Shown piece after piece: positions 1-6,282 of a stretch of DNA of 10,610 bases. How positions within the stretch are numbered: the first letter of the stretch is position 1; every line of letters starts with the position of its first letter. The notes under the pieces are model-generated. The model was given only the letters and a program-made list of their open reading frames with translations. It searched no databases and was not told the DNA's origin. Origin of the DNA: Phycisphaeraceae bacterium (lineage in GTDB: Bacteria > Planctomycetota > Phycisphaerae > Phycisphaerales > Zrk34); the NCBI GenBank assembly GCA_028281485.1, contig JANQJT010000129.1:1-10610 (forward strand), given 5' to 3'. Made by a program: the position numbers and the translations under genes.

Positions 1-1
1 C

Positions 2-241
2 CCCGCGCTCATGCACGCCGAGATCGCCTTCATCGTCCGCGACGATTGGCAGGACAAGGGCATGGGCTCGCAGATGATGCGCACCCTCGCCCAGATCGCC
101 CAGCAGCGCGGCGTCCGCGAGTTCCACGCCACCGTCCTGCCCGACAACAAGTCCATGCTCGCCGTCTTCCAGAACGCCGGCTACCCCATCCGCACCGAGT
201 TCGACGGCGACGCCTACGCCATCGAACTCGATCTCGTCTGA
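2..241 (+). CDS. GNAT-family acetyltransferase, C-terminal part (5' end outside window)
   Basis: The reading frame is open to the left edge, so this is the C-terminal 79 residues of a longer protein; the methionine at 11 is probably internal. The segment AEIAFIVRDDWQDKGMGSQM carries the GNAT acetyl-CoA-binding signature Q/R-x-x-G-x-G (QDKGMG), followed by an amphipathic helix and the usual GNAT strand and helix (VLPDNKSMLAVFQNAGY). The wording VRDDWQ-KG-G is very like the C-terminal GNAT domain of Pat/PatZ protein lysine acetyltransferases, where it is often fused to an NDP-forming acyl-CoA synthetase-like domain; the missing part would decide this. GNAT enzymes transfer an acetyl group from acetyl-CoA to an amine, either a lysine side chain or a small molecule. 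The gene ends with TGA at 239-241, inside the promoter of the next gene. It points towards acs, with one short gene between. The GNAT fold is secure; the Pat assignment is an inference. Confidence 0.8.
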   Translation, partial: PALMHAEIAFIVRDDWQDKGMGSQMMRTLAQIAQQRGVREFHATVLPDNKSMLAVFQNAGYPIRTEFDGDAYAIELDLV

Positions 242-267
242 CAGCCGCTCCATCCCCCCGGTATAAT
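238..267 (+). promoter_or_regulatory. Sigma70-type promoter for the C39-like gene
   Basis: A perfect -10 box TATAAT lies at 262-267. A -35 box CTGACA (five of six matches to TTGACA) lies at 238-243, giving an 18-base spacer. The -35 box overlaps the TGA stop of the upstream GNAT gene. Transcription would be expected to start about 7 bases after the -10 box, near 274, only two or three bases before the ATG at 277. No Shine-Dalgarno sequence is visible there, so the transcript would be leaderless or nearly so. Confidence 0.7.
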
Positions 268-276
268 CAGCCGCAC

Positions 277-981
277 ATGGGTCGATTCCGGAAAATCTTC
301 GCTTACATCTACCATCGCAAGACCCGCTTCATCCTGCTGGCCATCCTCATCGGTTTTGCGATCACGCCGATCATTATCATCACGCGCACGTGGTTCATCG
401 TGCACACCGATCGCAAACCCACCGCCATGCCGATCGCACCCGTCCTCGAAACGCAGACCGAATCGTTCACCTGCGGCGTCCACTCGCTCAGCACGATATA
501 CTAATCTTACGGCCTGGACCCCGAGGCGGAGCGCATCCGTTGGCGCCTCGGCGCCGACACCAAGGCCGTCTTCTGGCTTCAGGACTCCACCGGCGCACTC
601 CACCCCGACATGTACATGGTCCTCGTCCAGGACTTTTTCGAGGTCGACGCCATCGATCCGGTTGCCGACGACGCGTGGCAGCGGCTACACGGTCATCTCC
701 AGACCGGTCACATGGCCGTGCTGCTGGTCAAAAGACGCGAGAACGGCCATCTCCACTGGATCGTCGCCACCGAGAGTCAGGATCACAACGTCCTCATCTA
801 CGACTCACTCATCGAAGCGCCCTATCCGGAAACCCCGGATTTCATGACCGACCACGTCGTCACCGCCATGCTCATCCGACCCGATCCAAATGGCGAACAG
901 CCCATGAGTTCTGTCCAGGCCCACAAGCTCGGCTCCGCCGTCCTCGCCGACGCCACCAAACGCATGAAAGCCATGAAGTAG
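277..981 (+). pseudogene. Membrane-anchored C39-like cysteine peptidase, interrupted by an in-frame TAA
   Basis: Codons 1-75 (277-501) and 77-234 (505-978) are in the same frame, separated by one TAA at 502-504. Read through, they make one coherent protein. Residues about 17-40 are a hydrophobic membrane segment after a basic N-terminus, so the rest probably faces the periplasm. The catalytic pattern is that of papain-like C39 peptidases: Gln60, Cys66 in TCG, His160 in HWIVA and Asp176 in IYDS. The Gln-to-Cys spacing of 6 and His-to-Asp spacing of 16 match my recollection of classical C39 domains. C39 enzymes cleave peptides, typically after double-glycine leaders; no ABC transporter domain is fused here, and the substrate is unknown. 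The stop falls just after the catalytic Cys, so the 75-residue product would lack His and Asp. Restart at Met112 (610) would lack the Cys. A sequencing error, a recent nonsense mutation or readthrough are all possible. The TAG stop is at 979-981. Confidence 0.7.
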
Positions 982-1067
982 GTCACGCCACGGCGCGACC
1001 TCACGGAACCAAGGCTCGCTCGCATAGAACATCGGGAACACGCGATCCATCGATTCATCGCCCCAAT

Positions 1068-1095
1068 AAAAAACCCTCGCTCTTGCGAGCGAGGG
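1068..1095 (-). terminator. Intrinsic terminator after acs
   Basis: On the - strand a perfect 9-bp GC-rich stem (1074-1082 paired with 1087-1095) closes a GCAA tetraloop and is followed by six T residues (the A run at 1068-1073 on the + strand). It lies about 60 bases downstream of the acs stop codon and fits the end of the porin-transporter-acs transcript. No T-tract follows the stem on the + strand, so it should act mainly in one direction. Confidence 0.9.
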
Positions 1096-1118
1096 CATGG
1101 TTGAATAAATCCTCCAAG

Positions 1119-1134
1119 GCGGGGCCGACCCCGC
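1119..1134. other. GC-rich hairpin between the acs stop and its terminator
   Basis: A 6-bp stem (GCGGGG at 1119-1124 with CCCCGC at 1129-1134) encloses a four-base loop. On the + strand a run of four T residues follows at 1140-1143, so it could be a weak terminator for the C39-like gene. On the - strand it lies in the 3' untranslated part of the acs message, 20 bases after the stop, and may simply protect the RNA end. The rest of the 982-1154 gap holds no gene that I can support. Confidence 0.4.
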
Positions 1135-1154
1135 TCAGGTTTTACTTCCGGGGG

Positions 1155-3116
1155 TTACTTACCGACCGGGCAGTTCTCGACCAAGTCTTCGACCACGGCC
1201 GGATCGGCCAGCGTCGAGGTGTCACCCACGCTGCCGGAATCGCCCTCGGCGATCTTGCGAAGGATGCGACGCATGATCTTGCCCGAACGCGTCTTCGGCA
1301 GGCCCGGAGCCCACTGGATCACGTCCGGCGTCGCAATCGGACCGATCTCTGCGCGGACGTGGTTCACCAGCGCCTTACGCAGCTCGTCGGTCGGCTCCTC
1401 GCCGCTGACCAGCGTCACGTAAGCGTAGATGCCCTGGCCCTTGATCTCGTGCGGGAAGCCCACCACCGCGGCCTCGGCGACCGTCGGGTGGCTGACCAAC
1501 GCGCTCTCGACCTCGGCCGTGCCCATGCGGTGACCGGAGACGTTGATCACGTCGTCCACGCGGCCCAGCAGCCAGTAGTCGCCGTCTTCGTCGATCTTGC
1601 AGCCGTCGCCCGTGAAGTAAAGCCCCTCGTACGTGCTGAAGTACACCTGCTTGAAGCGTTCGTGATCACCCCAGGTCGTCCGCAGCATCCCCGGCCACGC
1701 GGCCTTGATGCACAGCTTGCCGCTCTCGCCCTGCGGGACCTCGTTGCCCTGGTCGTCCACGATGATCGGCTCGACGCCGAAGAACGGTCGGCTCGCCGAG
1801 CCCGGCTTCAGCGTGTGCGCGCCCGGCAGCGGCGTGATCATGTGACCACCGGTTTCCGTCTGCCACCACGTGTCCATGATCGGGCACTTGCCCTTGCCGA
1901 TCACGCGGTTGTACCAGTTCCACGCCTCGGGGTTGATCGGCTCACCGACCGAACCGAGGATGCGCAGGCTCGACAGGTCGCGGCTGTTGACCGGGTCCTC
2001 ACCCTCACGCATGAGCGCGCGGATCGCCGTGGGCGCCGTGTAGAACTGCGTCACCTTGTACTTGTCGACCACGTCCCAGAAGCGGCCGGCGTCCGGATAG
2101 GTCGGCACGCCCTCGAACATGACCTGCGTGGCGCCGTTCAGCGTCGGGCCGAACGCGATGTAGCTGTGGCCGGTGATCCAGCCCACGTCCGCCGTGCACC
2201 ACCACACGTCGCCGTCGTGGTAGTCGAACACGTACTTGAAGGTCGTGGCCACCCAGATCATGTAACCGCCGACGGTGTGCAGCACGCCCTTGGGCTTGCC
2301 CGTCGAGCCGGAGGTGTACAGGACGAACAGCGGGTCCTCGCTGTCCATGATCTCCGGGGCACACTCGGCCGCCTGATCGGCGATCGCCTCGTGATACCAC
2401 AGGTCGCGACCGTCGGTCATCGGCACGTCCACGCCCGTCCGCTTGACCACGATGACCTTCTCGATCGAGGGGCACTGGGCCACGGCCAGGTCGGCCTTGG
2501 TCTTCATCGGGATCGTGTTCTTCGGCCCGCGCAGCGCCGTGTCCTGCGTGATCAGCACCTTCGCGCCGCAGTCGTTGATGCGGTCGCGCAGCGCGTCCTC
2601 ACTGAACGCACCGAACACCACGCTCTGCACCGCGCCGATGCGGGCGCAGGCCAGCATCGCCACCGCGGCCTGCGGGATCATCTGAAGATAGATGCTCACG
2701 CGGTCGCCCTTGCCGACGCCCGCGGCCTTCAGCGCATTGGCCAGCTTGCAGGTCTCCTCGTACAGCTCGCGGTACGTCAGCTTCGCGTCCTCTCCGGGCT
2801 CGTTGCCCTCCCAGAGGATCGCGGTCTGGTCGCCCTTGCTGTCGAGGTAGCGGTCCAGGCAGTTGACCGAGATGTTCGTCTTGCCGCCGACGAACCACTT
2901 GATGTCGACGTTGTCGGTAAAGGTGTACTCGCGGACCTTGTCCCACTTCTTCTCCCAGACAAACCGGTCGGCGATGTCGCTCCAGAAGCCGTCCGGATCG
3001 CTGATCGACCGGTCGTACATCTCCTGGTACTGCTCGAAGCTGCCGACGTGGGCGTTGGCCGCGATCGACGACGGGGGCGGGTAGGTGGCCTGGTCGGCCT
3101 GTGTTTCTGCGCTCAT
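1155..3116 (-). CDS. acs: Acetyl-CoA synthetase (AMP-forming)
   Basis: Makes acetyl-CoA from acetate, ATP and CoA through an acetyl-AMP intermediate, in the cytoplasm. The 653-residue product has the usual full length of Acs. Landmarks: the Acs N-terminal domain (about 25-85, FWSDIADRF and WFVGGKTNISVNCLDRYL), the adenylate-forming P-loop YTSGSTGKPKG (267-277), GWITGHSY (312-319), the substrate-pocket DTWWQTETGG (415-424) whose tryptophan restricts the pocket to short acids in characterised Acs, the hinge region GRVDDVINVSGHRMGT (518-533), and the C-terminal PKTRSGKIMRR with catalytic Lys613. In other bacteria this lysine is inactivated by Pat-type acetyltransferases and reactivated by deacetylases. 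The ATG at 3114-3116 has a GGAGGT Shine-Dalgarno ten bases upstream. It is last in a probable operon after the porin and OFA transporter and ends with TAA before a strong terminator. No key residue appears to be missing. Confidence 0.97.
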   Translation of the reverse strand: MSAETQADQATYPPPSSIAANAHVGSFEQYQEMYDRSISDPDGFWSDIADRFVWEKKWDKVREYTFTDNVDIKWFVGGKTNISVNCLDRYLDSKGDQTAILWEGNEPGEDAKLTYRELYEETCKLANALKAAGVGKGDRVSIYLQMIPQAAVAMLACARIGAVQSVVFGAFSEDALRDRINDCGAKVLITQDTALRGPKNTIPMKTKADLAVAQCPSIEKVIVVKRTGVDVPMTDGRDLWYHEAIADQAAECAPEIMDSEDPLFVLYTSGSTGKPKGVLHTVGGYMIWVATTFKYVFDYHDGDVWWCTADVGWITGHSYIAFGPTLNGATQVMFEGVPTYPDAGRFWDVVDKYKVTQFYTAPTAIRALMREGEDPVNSRDLSSLRILGSVGEPINPEAWNWYNRVIGKGKCPIMDTWWQTETGGHMITPLPGAHTLKPGSASRPFFGVEPIIVDDQGNEVPQGESGKLCIKAAWPGMLRTTWGDHERFKQVYFSTYEGLYFTGDGCKIDEDGDYWLLGRVDDVINVSGHRMGTAEVESALVSHPTVAEAAVVGFPHEIKGQGIYAYVTLVSGEEPTDELRKALVNHVRAEIGPIATPDVIQWAPGLPKTRSGKIMRRILRKIAEGDSGSVGDTSTLADPAVVEDLVENCPVGK

Positions 3117-3125
3117 GAGTTTCGT

Positions 3126-3131
3126 ACCTCC
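3126..3131 (-). promoter_or_regulatory. Ribosome binding site of acs
   Basis: GGAGGT on the - strand, a near-perfect Shine-Dalgarno sequence, ends nine bases (ten counted from GGAGG) before the ATG at 3116. It supports this start codon and independent, efficient translation of acs within the operon. Confidence 0.75.
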
Positions 3132-3160
3132 AATACGGAAGGATGGCTGTGTCGCTTTGT

Positions 3161-3175
3161 GGCCCTGAAAGGGCC
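3161..3175. other. Hairpin between the transporter and acs
   Basis: A perfect 6-bp stem (GGCCCT at 3161-3166 with AGGGCC at 3170-3175) has a three-base loop and sits in the 70-base gap between the OFA transporter stop and the acs start. No T-tract follows on the - strand, so it is not a classical terminator. Just upstream on the - strand is a -10-like TATAGT (3184 to 3179) without a recognisable -35 box. The hairpin could stabilise a processed acs message or weaken readthrough, or it may be incidental. Confidence 0.4.
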
Positions 3176-3186
3176 CATACTATATA

Positions 3187-4752
3187 TCAAGCCGCCGCGC
3201 GTTTCCGCGTGACGGTCAAACCCAACGCCAGCGCCGCGGAAACCAGGCAAAGCACGCCCGCGACGTAAAAAGCGGTCTCGTAAGACCCGGTCTCCACCTT
3301 GGCATAATTGCCCGCGGCAATGCCCACGACGCCCGCGATGCCGTAGCTGGTAAACACCCAGCCGTAGTTCGCGCCCACGTTCTTCGCGCCGAACAGGTCC
3401 GCCGTGGCAGACGGGAACAACGCGAAGTTGCCGCCGAAGTTGAACCCGATCAGCGACGCCGCCACCGCCAGGCTCACCTCCGTCTGCATGCCGGCAAGAA
3501 CAAACATCATCACCGCCTGGAACACGAACATCGCCACGAACGCGATCGTGCGGCCGATCCGGTCGCTGACAAAACCCCACACCACGCGGCCGACCGCGTT
3601 GAAGATCGCCAGCCAACCCACCGCCGCCACGCCGTTGTCTTTCAATTCCTTGATCAACTCGGCGCTGAGCGGTCCTTCGCTCGACGCCTCGGCCGCCGCG
3701 ACCAGCTGGTCACCGGCGAAGCCCTTGAGGATGCCGATCACCATCAGCCCCGCCATCGCACCGCTGAAGAACATCAGCCAGATCACATAAAACGCCGGGC
3801 GCTTCAGCGTGTCCTGCCAGTGCGAGTCCTTCGAAGCGCTACCCGCCGGTGCGATCGATTGCGGCGGATTGCTCAGCATCATCGCGCCGACCGTCACCAC
3901 CACCAGGCACACCAAACCGTGCCAGAGGAACAGGTCCGTGATCGTGTTGTCACCCGTCTTCAGGAACCGCTCGGCGCTGAACGGCAGCGTCTTGTGCGTG
4001 AAGATGTACGCACCAAAACCAAACCCCGCCACCGCCAGTCCGCTGACCAGCCCCTTGTGCTCGGGGAACCACTTGACCAGCGCCGCGATCGGACAGACGT
4101 ACGCGAAACCGATGCCCGCACCGGCCAACAAACCAATCGTGCCGTACAGCAGCATGATCGAGTCCTGCTCACCCAGCTTGCCGACGTAGTTCACGCCGAG
4201 CAGCACGCCCGCCACCGCGACCGCCGTGATGATCGCCAGCGGCGCGTAGCGCACGATCGGCACCTCGTCCTCATCGACCCTGCCGACGAGCGCGTGGAAC
4301 AACATCAATAGCACCAGCGCCACCGCGCCCATGAAGCCCGCGTGCGCGATGTACAACACCATCGGGCTGTTCATCATGCTCGCGATGACAAAGCCCGTGC
4401 CCATCAGCACCGCCCCCACGATCGCCGGGAAACGCGGTCCCTTGATGTCCTGCACGCGGCCGGCGATCACCATCGTCAGCGCAAACGAGAGGATGCAGAT
4501 CGAGAAACCGTACTTCAGCTTCGCCTTCTGCGAATCGTTCGTCGCCTTCACCGCTTCTTCGTCAGCCACGACCGTGTAGGCGGCGGCATCAAACGCTTCG
4601 TTCGCGGCCGCCATTTCGTCGGCCCGGACCTGCGTGATCGCCGGGGGGAAGATCGTGTCATTCAAAGGCGACCAGAAGATGCTGTAGCCGTACACCGTGC
4701 CCAGAATGAGCTGCACGACGATGGCTCCGATCAATACCAGATACTTGTTCAT
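3187..4752 (-). CDS. OFA-family MFS transporter (oxalate/formate antiporter-like), probable monocarboxylate carrier
   Basis: A 521-residue inner-membrane carrier of the major facilitator superfamily. Family landmarks are TM1 (about 4-26, LGTVYGYSIFWSPL), the TM2-3 loop GRVQDIKGPRF (98-108), GAGIGFAYVCPIAALVKWFPEHKG (211-234), YVIWLMFFSGAMAGLMVIG (322-340), GRVVWGFVSDRIGR (388-401) and GFNFGGNFALFPSATADLFGAKNVG (436-460). These are typical of the oxalate/formate antiporter family, whose members carry small organic acids. Two parts are unusual: a long charged loop after TM1 (31-80) and about 68 extra residues around 131-199 with one or two additional hydrophobic segments, giving perhaps 14 membrane spans. 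The start at 4752 lies 46 bases after the porin stop and has only a weak GGGA ribosome site. Its position just before acs suggests uptake of acetate or a similar short acid. The family is clear; the substrate is an inference. Confidence 0.9.
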   Translation of the reverse strand: MNKYLVLIGAIVVQLILGTVYGYSIFWSPLNDTIFPPAITQVRADEMAAANEAFDAAAYTVVADEEAVKATNDSQKAKLKYGFSICILSFALTMVIAGRVQDIKGPRFPAIVGAVLMGTGFVIASMMNSPMVLYIAHAGFMGAVALVLLMLFHALVGRVDEDEVPIVRYAPLAIITAVAVAGVLLGVNYVGKLGEQDSIMLLYGTIGLLAGAGIGFAYVCPIAALVKWFPEHKGLVSGLAVAGFGFGAYIFTHKTLPFSAERFLKTGDNTITDLFLWHGLVCLVVVTVGAMMLSNPPQSIAPAGSASKDSHWQDTLKRPAFYVIWLMFFSGAMAGLMVIGILKGFAGDQLVAAAEASSEGPLSAELIKELKDNGVAAVGWLAIFNAVGRVVWGFVSDRIGRTIAFVAMFVFQAVMMFVLAGMQTEVSLAVAASLIGFNFGGNFALFPSATADLFGAKNVGANYGWVFTSYGIAGVVGIAAGNYAKVETGSYETAFYVAGVLCLVSAALALGLTVTRKRAAA

Positions 4753-4798
4753 GTTGTTCCCGTTAAACGGTTGCCTCGCTTAATCGTTACCCTGGATG

Positions 4799-6205
4799 TC
4801 AGAACGCCAACTGGATCTGGCCGCGGATGACCATCTGGCCGTCCGTGCCCGCGGTATCCGCACGCCAGCCGGGGCTGTCGCTGATCCAACTCACGCCCAC
4901 GCCGTCGACCGTGTTCAACGCGTTGAAGGAGTAGCCCACGTCGGACATCAGCTTCAGGCCGTGACGCTTCATGTAGTGATTGATACCGACGGTGAGGACG
5001 CTCAGGTCCTCGATGCCCGCCGCGTCCAGGTCGCCCCACTCGTAGCGGGCCACCAGCTCCGTGTCGTCCAGCACGAACAGGCCGCCCTGCACGATCACGC
5101 CGTACTGGTCCATGTCCGGCGTCCCGGCAACCTCGGAGATGTGGTTGCCGACGATCGCAACAAAAACCGTCTTGCCGTCTTCCTTGTAGTGCGCGTCCGC
5201 CGCCCAGCGGAGCACCTCCGCCTCGTCGGTGGCCGTGCCGTACTCGCCCTGCTGGTAGTGCACCGCGGCGCCAAGCGCGATGAATCGCTCTTCACCGGGC
5301 CAGCCGATGAACTCGCTGTGCTGACTCCACGCCCCCTCGAGCACCACGTCGCCGCGAGCACTCACACCCAGCACCTCCTGGTCGGCCGTGCTCCACGCCG
5401 TGTCGGTCTTGCCCGCCCCGTCATTGGCAGAAAGCAACACCTGCCAGTTGTCCTGACGCCAGACGCCCGCCACGCCCTGCGTGTACAGGCCCGAGAACTC
5501 GTGGTGCACCAGGGAACGCTCGACGAACGGCTGCTTCGCGCCGCTGATCATCCACTCTCGCCAGACCGGAACCTTGAGCTGACCGATCATGATCGACAGG
5601 TTCTCGTTCACCTGCTTCTTCACCCACGCGTCCAGCAGCACCGCGTCGCCGTCGGCCCGGCTCACCTGGAAGTGCAGGAAGTACTGCCACGACGGATCGA
5701 CCACGTGACCCTTGAAGTAGAATCGCGCCCGGCGCATCTCAAAGCCGCCCACCGTGTCGTCCAGGTCCGTCGGCTGCACACCCACGGTGTCCGGGTCCGA
5801 GTCACGCGCGTCAAACGCCGAGTCCGACGTGCTCAGCACGTAGCGGAACTGCACCAGACCCATGATCTTCAGCAGGTAGTTGCCGTCGGCGCTGGCCAGA
5901 AAAAAGTTCTTCCCGTCGTGACCGGCCAGGAGCGAACCGTTCAACGTACCGCGTGTTTGCGCATCGGCGATCACCTCTTCAACCAGCTCGCGAACCTCCG
6001 CGGCGTACCGATCGGTGCCATCCATTTCCCCCGTGCGTTGCTTCAAGCGCTTGATCTCGGCGTCCTGCTCGGCGATCCGCTGGTCCTGCCGCTCCACGCG
6101 ACGCTGCAGCGCATCGAAGCGGTCACCCAGCGAATCCTCCGCCTGGGCCGCCGCGGCAACAAACGCCACGCAAAACATGGTGATGAGGCGATACTTATGG
6201 GGCAT
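4799..6205 (-). CDS. Outer-membrane porin, phosphate-selective porin OprP/OprO-like
   Basis: A 468-residue outer-membrane beta-barrel protein. The start is taken at 6203-6205 because it gives a clean signal peptide (basic MPHKYR, hydrophobic core, AQA cleavage site after residue 22) and has AGAAGGA seven bases upstream. An in-frame ATG at 6295 would add 30 non-signal-like residues read through the upstream terminator. After cleavage comes a short coiled coil (about 25-60, heptad-like LQRRVERQDQRIAEQDAEIKRLKQ), then the Porin_O_P-type barrel: LLKIMGLVQFRYV, FEMRRARFYFKGHVVDPSWQYFLHFQ, VKKQVNENLSIMIGQLKVPVWREW. The protein ends with alternating strand residues and a terminal Phe (MVIRGQIQLAF), the usual signal for the BAM complex. 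Members of this family form trimeric, often anion-selective channels. Being first in the porin-transporter-acs unit suggests passage of an organic anion such as acetate rather than phosphate; no pho-type element was recognised. TGA at 4799-4801 ends the gene. Confidence 0.88.
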   Translation of the reverse strand: MPHKYRLITMFCVAFVAAAAQAEDSLGDRFDALQRRVERQDQRIAEQDAEIKRLKQRTGEMDGTDRYAAEVRELVEEVIADAQTRGTLNGSLLAGHDGKNFFLASADGNYLLKIMGLVQFRYVLSTSDSAFDARDSDPDTVGVQPTDLDDTVGGFEMRRARFYFKGHVVDPSWQYFLHFQVSRADGDAVLLDAWVKKQVNENLSIMIGQLKVPVWREWMISGAKQPFVERSLVHHEFSGLYTQGVAGVWRQDNWQVLLSANDGAGKTDTAWSTADQEVLGVSARGDVVLEGAWSQHSEFIGWPGEERFIALGAAVHYQQGEYGTATDEAEVLRWAADAHYKEDGKTVFVAIVGNHISEVAGTPDMDQYGVIVQGGLFVLDDTELVARYEWGDLDAAGIEDLSVLTVGINHYMKRHGLKLMSDVGYSFNALNTVDGVGVSWISDSPGWRADTAGTDGQMVIRGQIQLAF

Positions 6206-6212
6206 CGATCGG

Positions 6213-6219
6213 TCCTTCT
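6213..6219 (-). promoter_or_regulatory. Ribosome binding site that sets the porin start
   Basis: AGAAGGA on the - strand lies seven bases before the ATG at 6205. It favours this start, which begins a signal peptide, over the longer frame from 6295. Confidence 0.7.
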
Positions 6220-6227
6220 TTCGAATG

Positions 6228-6233
6228 GTTATA
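6228..6233 (-). promoter_or_regulatory. Candidate -10 box for the porin-transporter-acs operon
   Basis: TATAAC (five of six matches to TATAAT) on the - strand, in the only intergenic gap after the upstream terminator. Initiation about seven bases downstream would give a leader of roughly 16 bases containing the AGAAGGA site. No convincing -35 box is visible at the usual distance, where the terminator's T-tract lies, so an activator or an alternative sigma factor may be needed. Confidence 0.4.
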
Positions 6234-6248
6234 CACTCGGGGGGGTAC

Positions 6249-6272
6249 AAAAAAGGCGCGTTCGCACGCGCC
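6249..6272 (-). terminator. Intrinsic terminator after the DHODH-like gene
   Basis: On the - strand a perfect 7-bp stem (6255-6261 paired with 6266-6272) with a GCGA loop is followed by six T residues (the A run at 6249-6254 on the + strand). The stem begins ten bases after the TAG stop at 6283. It separates the nifJ transcript from the porin operon. Confidence 0.9.
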
Positions 6273-6282
6273 CGATTCCTGT

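Noticed and set aside
805..1098. A 97-residue frame on the - strand after the acs terminator
   Set aside because: It is antisense to the C39-like gene, starts within the terminator stem, has no ribosome site and matches no family that I recognise.
390..3212. A 940-residue open frame on the + strand
   Set aside because: It lies antisense to acs and across the C39-like gene. Its product is an Arg/His-rich string with no recognisable domain, as expected from GC-rich third positions on the opposite strand.
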